In this document: one piece after another, positions 1 to 10,787 of the stretch
Position numbering within the stretch: the first letter of the stretch is position 1
How the letters are laid out: each line of letters starts with the position of its first letter
Source: Lingula anatina
Lineage: Eukaryota; Brachiopoda; Lingulata; Lingulida; Lingulidae
Direction: 5' to 3'
Assembly (NCBI RefSeq): GCF_001039355.2
Contig: NW_019775814.1
Span: forward strand, 1-21,868
Length of the DNA: 21,868 nucleotides
Notes under the pieces: generated by a model
The model's input: only the letters and a program-made list of their open reading frames with translations
What the model was told of the DNA's origin: nothing
The model's database searches: none
Translations under genes and position numbers: made by a program

Positions 1-267
1 TTAGAGGAACAAATGACAAAACTATCACTAAATTGGACAAAAAATAAAAAAAATTTAAAAGAAAGAAATTAACAAATATAATAATGGCACTCTTACTTAT
101 CGTGGATATCCACCACCATACTTGTATTATAAGATTACAGGTGGCAGGCGAGACTATAATTTACATCTTATTACCATATCAAAGGTGTTCAACAGTTAAA
201 GATAAATTGGTCTGTGAACGTGCATTACTTCATGTACCAAAACACACTTTAGGAAACTTTAAGTGCA

Positions 268-373
268 TTAAGCTGTATCACAATCATTAGTAAAAGGTAA
301 ATATAAACCAGTAATTCTATTGGATGGACCTGTTTGTACATCACTTTTAAGCTTTAAATAATCACCTTGGGCA
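268..373 (-). CDS. Possible terminal coding exon of an unidentified minus-strand gene
   Basis: On the minus strand a strong 3' splice site (a run of seven T then CAG, read from the complement of 374-382) is followed directly by an open frame of 34 codons that ends in TAA at 268-270. The frame starts after one base that would complete a codon from an earlier exon. The peptide begins AQGDYLKLKSDVQT, continues GPSNRITGLYLPF and ends NDCDTA; the mix of charged, polar and aromatic residues looks more like protein than the translated AT-rich noise around it. I do not recognise the family. No AATAAA is visible between the stop and the window edge, so a 3' UTR would run out of the window. An open frame of this length can arise by chance; the splice site and composition are the only support. 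Confidence 0.28.
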
Positions 374-1000
374 CTGAAAAAAATTTAGTTTGTTGTAATT
401 TTATCAGTTTTTTTACATTTCATAAATTTTATCTACTGTGCTCTATGAGGTTGTGATGAAAAACAAAGCATAACAAAGATAAAATCAGATAACAATATAT
501 TTGGTGCCAGCACTTGGGCACCAGGAAATTAAAATAGAACAGCTATCTATTTACTACTTGATAAAAGTTTTAGTTTTGCTTTTTCAAACACCTTGAATGT
601 AATTTTCACCTTTTTCAACATAAATTTACTTTATATGAAATCTCAGTCAGTGAGGATGACTTTCATCTCATCAAAAGAAGAGTCAAAGATAAAATCTCAC
701 TGATGTCACAAGTCTTGGCGACCAATAGATTGCTTTATATGCAGCACTTTTAGATATCTTATAATTAATGGGGTAATTAAGGGCTGATGATATTTCCAGT
801 TGCTGCTATTATCTATTCTAATGTCAAAATGTCACAAGGAAAGGTTACAGGAAAAAAGGCCTGATAGATGAAGCTGCAGAATATCAAGATTAGGACAATA
901 ATTATAAGAAAAGTTATAATAGATGCATCTTAACTATCAAACGATTTTTTAAAAACTGTATGGGCACATTCAGAACAAGTTGATCCAAGGGCTAACTGAA
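374..1000. other. AT-rich stretch with no supported gene
   Basis: Intron-like or intergenic sequence. On the minus strand a frame of about 35 codons ends at a GTGAGA donor (complement of 699-704), but its only upstream acceptor has no pyrimidine tract, so I do not call it. No repeat structure stands out. Confidence 0.5.
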
Positions 1001-1126
1001 CCACAGATCAAATATGGCTGGCCTACTATAAAGCTTGCCACATAATAACCCTATTAGACACTGAATAGATACCCTAGGGGATTACACAGTAGGCTTTCAA
1101 GTGGGACAGTCATATTTGATCTGCGG
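1001..1126. repeat. Short inverted-repeat (MITE-like) element
   Basis: The 20-base arm at 1001-1020 (CCACAGATCAAATATGGCTG) pairs with the complement of 1107-1126 with two mismatches, and similarity continues inward (a CCTACT block follows each arm at slightly different spacing). The total is 126 bp with no coding capacity. The size and arms fit a miniature inverted-repeat transposable element. No clear target duplication is visible at the arm edges, so the real ends may lie a few bases outside. Confidence 0.6.
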
Positions 1127-1719
1127 TCAAAGAATCACAATCATAAGCCTAATTAATATATAAGCCATAAAACAGATGCTATGTGTATAAGAATCTCTTT
1201 TAATTGTAGATGTAAAATATAATATTTCCATTTGCTGTGAAACATTTGTACTAAAATAAATTAATAATTTCTGTAATTTTATTGTTTGAGTGCAGACGTG
1301 GTAATTATGACTAAGCATAGAAGTGTGCAAATGGTTTAATCTTATCAGGACCTTACAAGTGATATAATCCATTTTGTCTTATTAGCAGTATGTCAATATT
1401 TCCAAATACTCTTCACACTGATAAATAATGTATAAATTCTGTATTCCATAATATCAGATATTTAACCATAATGTTCAGCCTAGCAGTCTAGGCAAATATA
1501 ACAGATAATGTGTGGTGATACTAGCAGCAAATTGAATTTCTGTCATCACAGGTGCACTCCATAGGTTTGAAAATCCCCAAAATGCTGATGTTTGTCATTC
1601 GCAGCTTCTTATAAAACCTAACATACACCTTAAAACAATTTAAGACCTTAAGTTTTTTTTCTGGAGGGTACCTGATGTTGATATTACCATCAGAGTCTAG
1701 GGCTCTGTTCTCACAACTT

Positions 1720-1898
1720 TTAGATCGATCTATCACCGCGGGGAGTCTCACTAGATTACTGTCAGATAATCCGCCTTAAGTGTCCGTCCCCGCCTACTAC
1801 AAGCTTTAAGGTGTAATTAACTTTCGTGTCCGCCCGGCTGACAGCTATTTAGCGTGAACCCCCAGGGAGTTAGGTCGATCCAATGTAGGTCGATCTAA
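1720..1898. repeat. GC-rich, CpG-containing block bounded by inverted repeats
   Basis: TTAGATCGATCTA at 1720-1732 matches the complement of 1886-1898 at 12 of 13 positions. Between them the DNA is much richer in GC and CpG than its surroundings, and GTGTCCG followed by a C-rich stretch appears twice, in slightly different form. The dispersed-repeat copy at 17.3 kb lacks a matching block, which fits an insertion into copy 1. TAGATCGATCTA (1721-1732) is itself a perfect palindrome. No target duplication was seen. Confidence 0.35.
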
Positions 1899-1940
1899 TC
1901 TATGAGAATGGGGTGTAGGATGATGATCGCTTTGTATTTA

Positions 1941-1956
1941 ATGACTGGCCAGTCAT
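1941..1956. other. Perfect 16-bp palindrome
   Basis: ATGACTGGCCAGTCAT is self-complementary over its full length. The partner repeat copy keeps most of it at 17561-17576 (ATGACTGACCAGTCAC), so the palindrome is a conserved part of the dispersed repeat and not a local accident. Confidence 0.7.
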
Positions 1957-2010
1957 TTTAAACAACATTATCCTTTATAAACTCTATTAAAGGTAGAATC
2001 CAAGTGCAGA

Positions 2011-2535
2011 GAGGGATAGATGATTTGCAAGTACGAGAAATTTGCTTACTTCTTTAAACAATATAATATCATAACTATTTTTACTTATTTTTCATGGCAT
2101 TCGGCATATGCATGTGAATATTAAGATGCACATTGTTTTTAAAAACCAAACCTATACATGATTGCACAATTTTGAAGGTCATATAATATTTCTGCTAACT
2201 ATAAAAATATGATTTTATGTTCTTAGATTCATAGACCCATAAAGAATAGTCAGACCAAACATTCCTACCTTAGGAAAAGAACATCCTTTGGCTGTGATGA
2301 GTCGACCTTTACTTTGATTATACAAGGAAATACCTATTTCAGATATTCAAAGATTCCAAAATATCCAATATGTGCAGTCCCATGTCCCACATGTGTACAA
2401 TATCAGCTCTGACAGCCAAGTTCTTGGTTATAAAACTAAAAATCAATTTGTTATGGTGGCTCACTGAGCATAATGTATTCCTATAATCAGGCAAGCAGCT
2501 GATTCATCCAGAAATAATAAATGATGTTTCTACTA
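2011..2535. other. AT-rich stretch with no supported feature
   Basis: No convincing open frame, repeat or RNA gene is visible. Splice-like motifs occur but do not bound plausible exons. Confidence 0.5.
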
Positions 2536-2700
2536 TCATGTCTGTAATAAGTCCCCTAGCTGGGTATGCCAGCTAAGGTCCGACAGTTCACTTCTAGTAC
2601 AGCAAATCAATACCTGGTGAAACGAGGTAAAACAGGAGAAAAACTCGATACTGCTATAAAACTGACATTTCTCGAGGAAATTCTGACTTAACACAACCAT
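2536..2700 (-). CDS. Short open frame or candidate exon, unknown product
   Basis: The minus strand holds a 54-codon frame from ATG (2698-2700) to TGA (2536-2538) in a block richer in GC and CpG than its flanks. The peptide begins MVVLSQNFLEKCQFYSS and ends ELSDLSWHTQLGDLLQT; the middle is rich in Phe, Ser and Cys. Within it lies a very strong 3' splice site (long pyrimidine tract then CAG, complement of 2614-2640). After that site the last 25 codons begin VLICCTRSELSD and could alone be a terminal exon. I recognise no family. A perfect 7-bp inverted repeat (TAGCTGG...CCAGCTA, within 2555-2577) lies inside the second half. Open frames of this size occur by chance here, so this is a candidate only. 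Confidence 0.22.
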   Translation of the reverse strand: MVVLSQNFLEKCQFYSSIEFFSCFTSFHQVLICCTRSELSDLSWHTQLGDLLQT

Positions 2701-4248
2701 TCCAGCATAATCACGAAGTTAAGCCGTCTGTGTAAGTCAATAAGCCACCAATCCCTTGAATGCCTTCGAGTTGAAAAAAATTCAATAGGAACTAAATAGC
2801 TGTGATTAGTGTGAAAATCAAACAGTCCTAGAATGGAATGTCATACATTGATGTACAGACAATATGACATCACTGGGGCCAGACAGATGGTCATCCTTGG
2901 CCTACGCATATGCTGTCACAGGCTGAGGATTGATGTATAGATAAGACAACATTATGCTGTAATAAATATGAATAATTCAATCACCATGCATACATATATT
3001 CTGACTTAAGTTGAATAACAAAAATGTTCTACTGGTATCATCATGTCATAAAACACATGACTGTAATAATTAATACAAGATTATTAATAAATAATTGCAA
3101 GCAAGCAAGCTGCTCCTTACGTCTCCTTGAAAATATACCTAATTCAATTTAAAAGGAAATTTTAAGGGCAACCTATCTCTTATCAATTTCCAAAAAAAAT
3201 ATGGTCCATAAAAGTTTTAGCTTACTGGCCACTTTACCACCAGTTTCCTAAAATCTCCTGGTCAGAAATGCAGATTCACTGGTCCGTACAAAAAAATATC
3301 AATAAGACTGGACATTTACCCCCATGGCATTAAAACTAGTGTTGACAAGACTGATTTTTTCATTTTTTAAAAAGAATCATCATGTAATGATTACATTTCA
3401 GAAAAAAAATAAATCAAATTGAAAGCTCTAATGAAAACTTAAAAAGACACATACTGCAAACTCGCAAAATTCACACATGCTAAGAGATGTTGCTGGTCTG
3501 CACAAATTTTTACTGGCTGCAGGCTTGGACCACTGGTTAATGTGGCAGACTGCAATAAATCATAATATACCGGAAAAAATCTATATGTATAGCAAAACAC
3601 ATGATCTATAAAATTTACAGATATTTACCCCAGTAAAGTACATTTTCCCCCGGCAGTACAAGTTGAATGCCTGCACATTTTGTGGCTAAAATCATCATGA
3701 TTTTTCTAAAATCGTACAATCCCATTTTATACACAGCTGTATGGCACAAACTGGTCAGGAGCAGTCCCTGATAACAGATTGGAAGAGTTCAGGGTTGACA
3801 AAGTCACCTTTATTTCTGTAGGTTATTCAAATCTTGTATAATATCCAGGTGCCACAGCTTTAAATATTTATTCATAATTGTTTTCTACATGTGGCACAAA
3901 ATACATAAAAAGAGCATTGTTTGGAGATACTATATTCCAAAAAATGAACATTTCACCATTTTATTACTATAAAAGCTTTGGTATGAATAACAAAATATTG
4001 AAAAAAATTAGTAATGAAATATGTAAATCATAGCAAAAGATAAGCTAAACCGTGTGGAGTATTTGTACAACATGCTATTCACTAAAAATTGGGTGTCAAA
4101 AAAATTCTCCACAATTTTTAATCAGTAATGTTACCTATGCTGAAAAGTAAATTGGCTTTTGATTGGCTGATCTAAACCTTATCAGTTAAACAACCTCACT
4201 GTGTAAGCTTAAAACGAATTGTTGTGATATTATGTAAACTGTGCACAG
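2701..4248. other. Long AT-rich stretch without a supported gene
   Basis: Intron-like or intergenic sequence. A 32-base minus-strand block at 3228-3259 has a fair acceptor and a good GTAAGC donor, but it is too short to support on its own. A (GCAA)n-like run at about 3099-3112 is short. No transposon ends or RNA genes were seen. Confidence 0.45.
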
Positions 4249-4274
4249 GTCTACGTGTGACTGGGAACGTAGAC
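4249..4274. other. Small perfect inverted repeat (hairpin)
   Basis: GTCTACGT (4249-4256) and ACGTAGAC (4267-4274) are perfect complements around a 10-base loop. The stem is too short for a microRNA precursor, and no known mature microRNA sequence is recognisable. Confidence 0.55.
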
Positions 4275-6340
4275 TGAACTGGAGTCTTCAGTGATGTACA
4301 CTGCATGATGAAATACCTGGCAGGTAAGACAGGCACACACCTTTACCTGTACCCAAAGTTTAAAAGCATAAAAAAGCCATTACTTCAGGATGCTTTTTAA
4401 CAGTATTGAGTTTGTACTTATATTTAAAAGGTCCTCATCAAGGATACAACGAACACACTAAAGATATTCAAATGTATAATGCACTACCTATTGTTTTCAT
4501 AACTTAATCAATCAAACTCCAAGTCAAACCAAAACCACTAAAAGTTTCAAGGTGCTTTAAATGTTTATGTTTTTATTTATAAGTGATAGGAAAGCCTTTC
4601 TATGGAGTTGGCTAATACTCAAGTTTACAAAGCCTGAGAAAGATCAACCTTTATAAATGTGAAAAGAGTCTTAAATCTAGTGAAAATAAATAAAAATATG
4701 TATTTAAAAAAAAAATGGAATATATATAAACATACCAAAGCTGACACTGATGTCATTATACATTTTCAATTTCATTTAATACATAGGTGTTTATAGAGTG
4801 CCTATGTCTACTTGTCATGACACTGCGAATAATCGAAGCTCAATAATCCTAGTTTTCAAATCTACTTTTAAAGCACTTTATTTGGCATGTGAATTGATTG
4901 CAAAATGCCAGCACTTAACCATACAAAAGAATGCATTATACAGCTGAAGCCTTTTTCTTTGGTACAGAAAATGATCATGATTTTTTCCAAGGTCCATTGT
5001 GTCACTGTGTCAGTGGATACAGAATATAGCCTACAGTCTTTCAGATTTCATCAATGTAGACATTAAGTATGACCACTCACTGTTTTCTGCCATACATCGA
5101 CCCTTATATTTATCTCTTAAAAACACAAAACAATGAAATGTGTAAAGTACAATGACGTCATTCCAATAAATTTATGTTGCCATCATAAAATTTCCTTTCA
5201 TCTCACAACAAAGGGTTCTTTACATCCAATTAACTCACTGCATGGGCTATATGTATGCCAATTTATCAAGTATAAGTATTTTGTTTTTTAAGACTTGGAA
5301 TCAAGTGCTTGGAATGATATGCTTTTTATTTCAGGTACATTTGCTGACTGCCATTAAAAGTTTTCCAGAGGCCATAGTTGACGTAGATGCATTTTGCAAT
5401 ATTGAAAATGTTAGTAAAATAACAACAATATTTGAAGTTTTACAATGCCCTTATATCAACGTTATAAAATACATACATGCAGATAAGGCCATCTTTTTGA
5501 ACATGTTTTTTTGCATTGCCCACCAATTTGTTTTTTACTTGAATGATGTACATGTTATTGGGGTTACTTCAATACTAATGTCAGCAGTTTTTTTTTTTTC
5601 AATGTACTTTCTCTAAATTTATAATTTTAAACAATATTAATCAAACTGATAAAAACTGTTTCTCTTAACAAATAGCTACGATCAGATCAGAAAACATTGA
5701 AACATTGTCACTATTTGTGATTATTAATTTTACTGAGACCCGATAAATGGTACTGCTACAAATTACAACTGCTAAACATTATATCAAAAAAGGTGTTCTG
5801 AGTATTGGAAATAATTCTGAAAGAGAATAAAAACCTATGCCATAAACTTCTGTCTCCTAAGAATGAATTCTAGTTACATTCTAGATATGTTGTTGTCAGC
5901 AGACCTTAAAAGGAAAAAAACCTTGAAGACAATCTAATTAGCATAAATTACTATACTACAATGCGCCTATTCCATGTATACACATTCCTTTGGGAAAAAA
6001 TCATATCCAGGTACACCAACCTATTGATATATATATCAATCATCCTGGCTCATAAATATGCAAAATATGTTATTGCTTAATAGGAAACACTGGTAGCTTT
6101 GGCTACAGCCAGAAACATATTACTATTTTACTGTCTTCTTTTTCCAAAGATAGTTCTGTAGGTGCATCTGCACTGATCCACCAGAACAATACAACATTAG
6201 CATATTTCATAGAATCTCTTTATTAAAGGGATAAAAGCTGTTCATTTTGGCAAAAAATTGATTTTCCTGGGTTAAACGACAATTTTGCCATAATTCCCAA
6301 TGATTAATGATCCGTTTCATCATTCAAAGTTAGTCCCTGT

Positions 6341-6341
<1 letters not shown>
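4275..6341. other. AT-rich stretch; weak splice-like signals and one chance-like ORF
   Basis: A plus-strand frame of 124 codons (5242-5616) is the longest ATG frame in the left half, but it has no known domain, a T-rich hydrophobic composition and no gene context, so I treat it as chance. On the minus strand, 5078-5113 could be a small exon (acceptor ending TTTTTAAG, donor GTGAGT; peptide core DKYKGRCMAEN), very uncertain. ATTGATATATATATCAAT at 6023-6040 is a perfect 18-bp palindrome of simple AT type. Confidence 0.4.

Positions 6342-6371
<30 letters not shown>
6342..6371. repeat. Poly-T tract (30 T)
   Basis: Uninterrupted run of 30 T. No target duplication or retrotransposon body is visible beside it, so it is called a homopolymer and not a retroelement tail. 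Length is likely variable and error-prone in sequencing. Confidence 0.9.
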
Positions 6372-6372
<1 letters not shown>

Positions 6373-7014
6373 TAAAAAGTTTGGGTTTTTTAAATAATTT
6401 TAAGACATTATTACAGAGGGCAATCATCTATGAGTGTCACATGGTCTGAAGGCAAGCACAAGTTCCAGAATAATTGCGATTATCGCCATTTTGGTGGTAA
6501 AATGGAATTTATTATTTTTCTATGAACTGTTTACAATGTATTTATTGTGAAATATGGATCTCATATGCAGAGTTGTTATCCTTTTAACATGAAATCAATA
6601 AATGACACTGCTTCCTCTTCTAGTTAATAAAAGCACCCTTATCCATTTGATAACCAAGCAACTTGAATAAAAACACTGTCATTAAAAACATTTTCAAAGC
6701 ACAAAGAATGAAACAGAGGTTCAATAGCTTTACTGAAAATCAAACACACAGGAAATTATCTAATTAAGTTTGCAAAACCATGTATCTGCTTAAATAAAAA
6801 GCACTGAAGCAGACATCCATTTGTTTAGATAAATCTATAAATGCCTTACCTGTCAACTTTTACATAATAACAATCATTATGATAAACTAATAGAGTTAAC
6901 CTGAGAGTTTACATACAGCAAACTGCATTACCTGGTAATATAGATGAGTTTCTATTTGTAAACAAAACATCCAAAAAGAGTCAGCTACCACTGCCACTGC
7001 CAGTAATCCCTTAC

Positions 7015-7124
7015 CTCAGCTTCTCCTCCTTAGCAGATGTGCAGGCACTCTCAGCTGTATCTGCCTCAGCATCCACAAAATAATCTGCCTGATAGATGAC
7101 CAATACTGACCACACAGTAAACAT
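7015..7124 (-). CDS. Candidate coding exon, unknown product
   Basis: The minus strand has an ATG (7122-7124) followed by 36 codons plus two bases that end exactly at a strong 5' splice site (CTGAG then GTAAGG; donor bases complement 7013-7014). The peptide begins MFTVWSVLVIYQADYF, then VDAEADTAESACTSA, and ends KEEKL: a short hydrophobic start followed by an acidic, Ala/Glu-rich stretch. GC content is clearly above the flanks. Alternatively the exon is internal and starts at 7088 after ATCTATCAG, giving 74 bases in the same frame. The frame closes two codons past the donor, as expected for exon into intron. I cannot name the family. This is one of the two most coding-like short blocks in the window, but there is no homology evidence. 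Confidence 0.38.
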
Positions 7125-7251
7125 TATACTCTGTTAATATCTAACATACTAGTACATGCATTTTGGTCAATATCTTCCAATACGCCTGTATGCAAAGTGG
7201 GGTGAACATCCCGACTGTGTAATATGTAGGATATATTTATAGAACCTTATG

Positions 7252-7372
7252 TGTGCCCTTTTCCTGGAACAGCTGGATAATTTGACTCCCAGTACCTTCA
7301 TTCAACACAACTGTGCCCACAGCCTTGGAACATACACAGCTAAAGCAATTCCCAGTATCCTTATTTATTAAC
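7252..7372. repeat. Diverged tandem pair of about 60 bp
   Basis: Unit 1 (7252-7311) and unit 2 (7312-7372) share, in order, TGTGCCC, a (C)CT(T)GGAAC block, ACAGCT, (T)CCCAGTA and CTT(C/A)ATT, with small gaps. The minus strand is open through both units from about 7436 down to 7247, and a strong acceptor (complement of 7413-7427, TTTCTTTCTCTCAG) lies upstream. This could therefore be an internally repeated exon, but no good donor is visible. Confidence 0.45.
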
Positions 7373-8418
7373 ACTCTACTGCATAGATCATTTCCTAAGA
7401 AGAAATATGCTCCTGAGAGAAAGAAATCCTCATTTAATTCATATCATAGACTTTCATCAAAACAATAAAGACAGAAACCAAATGTACTTGAATTTGTATG
7501 TATTCGGGTATGTTATTGCTGCATGTATGGTATTCTACAGCAACCTCCACAACATTCATAATGATATTATAATGAGCTAATGTGGATAACATGATAAACA
7601 GACTGCAGGAATTCAGTAGATGCACTTTAGGCAGGCTTCTGTCTATTTTTGTCTGGTATTAGCATCAACTGGCATTTTCTCCCACATATTGATCGTCCCA
7701 AAAGAATACTCCTGATAAAGTGCAAACAACAGAATGATATATGGACTTGATTTAATCTCAAACTTTTTCTTCCCACTTAATATGAATGTTTGGTGTGCAT
7801 CTTAAAAAAAAACAGCAGGAAATTTGCTGAAGTTGATACCGATTATCAGTACATTCGTCATAATCAGAATCAGTAATTAGAAAGTGCAGCATTTTCACAA
7901 GCAGTTTTGATTCATCACATAAAGTTATATTAAGAATGCTACATATGTTCATAAAGTGAAAGAAAAGTTCAAAACAACATCTAAAATACTGCAATTTAAG
8001 AATAAATCACAAGAACCTCCTAATTACATAATAAACTGGTTTTAAATGAGTGTGTGCTGAGAGTGAGCTTTTTGTACATTGTAATTTTTGTATTCATAGC
8101 AAAAGTGAACATCTCTAAATGATTCATCCTTTCAGAATGATCAGCTGAGCATTTAGTGTTACATTTTTGAGAATATTCTCAATATTGTTTTGTTTCCCAA
8201 GGCTTCAAACTATTATCATAACATTTATCAAATAGACAAGGTAAACACCTGGAATGTTTTACAGTGCTGTATAAATATATGGAGTAGACACAGTTCATTT
8301 AATAAAATTTGACTTTTATTTCTTCACTGCTTTTCAGATTGAATGACTTTTGCACATTTGAAACACAATTTACTCTACAACACATGTGGGTAAATTTATT
8401 TATATTCTCTCTTTCCAG
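7373..8418. other. AT-rich stretch with no supported gene
   Basis: Two minus-strand ATG frames (7434-7625 and 7758-7994) are short, rich in Cys, Ile and Phe, and have no recognisable domains. They are best read as chance frames. No repeat or RNA gene was seen. Confidence 0.45.
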
Positions 8419-8533
8419 GAATTCACCATGGTTCAATGTATTATTTGTACATAACCCAGATGTTGTTCACAAGCGTCCTGGTGAAAAATATATGCAGTGC
8501 AAAAGACATAATGTGAATCCCAGAGGCATATAG
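8419..8533 (+). ncRNA. Candidate spliced exon, probably non-coding or terminal
   Basis: A strong acceptor (TATTCTCTCTTTCCAG ending at 8418) and a near-consensus donor (ATAG then GTAAGTAAC at 8534) bound a 115-base block. Two frames are closed inside it. The third is open from the acceptor but its TAG stop is the last three bases before the donor. A second good acceptor (CACTGCTTTTCAG) ends at about 8338. The pattern suits an exon of a non-coding RNA or untranslated region better than an internal coding exon. No product can be named. Confidence 0.3.
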
Positions 8534-9269
8534 GTAAGTAACAAGATAACATAGAATTACCAGAACTACCAGCCCCATGCTGAGACTAATAAGCCACTAT
8601 GTTTATACATTCTTTGAAGTTAATATGAATTTTAAGAAAAAAAGGCTGACAGCAGACCACTTCTACATAGTGGCAGTTATAATACAGTTATTACTTTAGT
8701 CTGCAATCAATAAAACATTAAAATCACGGGAGTAATGCATGTCTTCTTCTATATGCTTGGTTTCTACAATTTCTTTAATCAGGTCTAGAGATTGAAAATA
8801 TCTTTACACAAAACCTTGTTAGCTAAAAATATGCCTGTTTCTGTACGTTTTCTGTGCCTATTTAATATGTGTCACTGTGAAATAGCGATAATCACTGCTT
8901 ATAAATTCAAGTACTATTTATAAAGCGGTGGACTACGGGTAACCGCGTGAACATCCAAGTTGGACATCATACACACAAACCCATTAATCAGATAACAATT
9001 GGACAGTACTGGTATTATTGCCCCAGTACACACACACAATGTCCTCAAGGCTAAGGCTGAGGACTTACCTGTACAGTGGGCTTGACCCAGGGACCGCTTG
9101 ACCCACTTATTAATTTAATTTAATTTTAAGCACGATCCACATTGTTATGACAGAATTGCTTTATATGACAATAAATCTTACGCGTTAATGTTGTTTTGAG
9201 ACAATCAATTTAAAAAATTTGCGCCACGTTTATCACAAAGATTTAAGATTGCGAAATAAAAAAATCAGT
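8534..9269. other. No supported gene; one strong isolated minus-strand donor
   Basis: On the minus strand CTGTACAG then GTAAGTCC (exon edge at 9069) is a near-perfect 5' splice site. The block just upstream of it (9069 to about 9110) contains a repeated GGGTCAAG motif, but no acceptor could be fixed, so no exon is called. The rest is AT-rich with nothing recognisable. Confidence 0.35.
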
Positions 9270-9560
9270 TTGACTGTCTTCCTCTGATCAGACGACAATT
9301 GATGCCGCTAACTTTGTCTCACAGAAGCTTCAGAATGAAAATAAACTCACCTATTTATCTTTCAAAACGATGTTAACAGTTTTATGTATTGTTTGTGATC
9401 CAAAAAAGTGGATTTTCCCATTTGAATCATTGAGTAACCTCTTCAAAATATTCTTGCTAGGTGAGGTCAACGTTGGGTCATGCCGGGAATCACTGCAGTC
9501 TCGCAGTGAGGAAGCTCAAGAAGAATTCAATGACAAATTTAAATTGTGAACAAGGTAATT
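9270..9560. promoter_or_regulatory. Possible divergent promoter and first-exon region
   Basis: The block has more CpG than its surroundings. It carries a strong minus-strand donor facing left (ATAG then GTGAGT, exon edge at 9352) and a weaker plus-strand donor facing right (GAACAAG then GTAATT at about 9555). A small hairpin (TCACTGC...GCAGTGA, about 9491-9509) lies between them. Short non-coding first exons on both strands would fit. No TATA box is evident. This is inference from layout only. Confidence 0.22.
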
Positions 9561-10031
9561 GATAATGTCATAGGAAACCTTTTAGTTTTTAAAAATGCAG
9601 TTAAACTATGGAGCACAACTACTGTCAATTTATATAACGATTATCTGATATTATATTTATGTACCATTCTCTGCGGAGCATGTATACAAATACACGTGCT
9701 CAGAACAGCATAACAGATGTGTGGACAACAAACGAGTCTCTTGTTGCATAATATGGACAAAAGGGTACTGTTTATTTGGCTGTGTACATGAGTTTTTATA
9801 TGAACATAATGACTAAATCACAAATGTTTGATTTTTTTCAAATATTTTATTTTACCATGATTAACTTTTTTCTTTTATAAACCTCTTACGTTTATTCACG
9901 CTTGAACTTCTGTTTCAGATTATGTTTTTTCGATGCTGGTGCTTTCATCATGTCTTGGACAGGAAATGCTCTGAACTTCATCTCTCATCCAAGTTTTCCA
10001 AAATAAGACGGGAAAAGTGTGGAACACAAAA

Positions 10032-10050
10032 GTTTTATTATTATTATTTT
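10032..10050. repeat. (TTA)n / T-rich microsatellite
   Basis: A short run of ATT/TTA triplets followed by T. Simple sequence. Confidence 0.7.
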
Positions 10051-10248
10051 TTTCTGTACACTTGTTAAGTAAGATCGGAAAGGGTCCCAACCCCCTACAG
10101 CTTACACAAACGAGATCAAGAGAATAGCAGAATCGCTTCAAGTCATGTTAGTTTTAATAAAATAGTATGGAGTAATATTTTTGTACATTTTACGTGTGAA
10201 ATTCCACCAGTTCAGCAGGAAATATGAAAAGGGTAACCTTATGAAAGA

Positions 10249-10251
<3 letters not shown>

Positions 10252-10304
<53 letters not shown>
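10252..10304. repeat. (AT)n microsatellite
   Basis: An uninterrupted alternating AT run of about 53 bases, fully self-complementary, so able to extrude as a cruciform. Length is expected to vary between individuals. Confidence 0.95.
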
Positions 10305-10308
<4 letters not shown>

Positions 10309-10787
10309 CTGTCCAGTATTTTAATTGTGTACTTAGTAAATATTTTCATTTATTGCAAAATAAACCTGTGATTATGTTATTTTTTATTGTGGAATGGGGT
10401 CCTGGGGTTGCAGAGATTACTAGAAACTTGCCTCCCTTATCAGCCTTGAATTACAGGGTAGTGTTATATATTTACTAGTACATATTTCTTCATGTACCAA
10501 TAAACATAAGTGCATTAACTTGAAGAGTTAAACTTGAAGAGATTCTCAATTTGGAATGAGAAATTAGATCAAATTATCATTTTTAGCACCTACATACCTT
10601 GGATACTTTGATTATTATGTTATATGTTTAATTACTTAATTTTATTTTTTGTTGAATAGTTTTAACCATTCAGAATTTCTCCTTTGATGAAATTTTTTCC
10701 TCATACAGATGTACATTTTTCCTCAATAGTGCTAGCTGTTTGCATTGTTTCTACATTACATGAAATAAAATATATATACAGGAGTGC
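10305..10787. other. AT-rich stretch with no supported feature
   Basis: No gene, element end or repeat could be supported. It forms the unique left flank of the 1-kb duplication; a TATATATACAGG-like stretch leads into copy 1. Confidence 0.5.

Larger units (their letters stand above)
1548..2010 (+). repeat. Dispersed repeat, copy 1 (partner at 17285-17640)
   Basis: Four blocks occur in the same order at both loci. AGGTTTGAAAATCCCC is at about 1562 and 17298. GCTTCTTATA lies about 40 bases further on in both. A TGACTG(G/A)CCAGTCA core is at 1942 and 17562. CCAAGTGCAG lies 57-58 bases after that core in both. The conserved spacing shows that these are two old copies of one family. The stretch between the second and third blocks is longer here, partly explained by the GC-rich block at 1720-1898. 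The family was not recognised. Confidence 0.5.

Noticed and set aside
5242-5616. Plus-strand 124-codon ATG frame
   Set aside because: T-rich and hydrophobic, no domain, no start context or splice structure; one such frame is expected by chance in a 22-kb AT-rich window.
6342-6371. Poly-T as the tail of a minus-strand retrocopy or SINE
   Set aside because: No Pol III promoter boxes, body or flanking duplication was found; the 42-T run at 18183 was rejected for the same reason.
8924-9100. Possible inverted-repeat element (AAGCGGT facing ACCGCTT)
   Set aside because: Only seven to nine bases pair well before the arms diverge; not enough to call an element.
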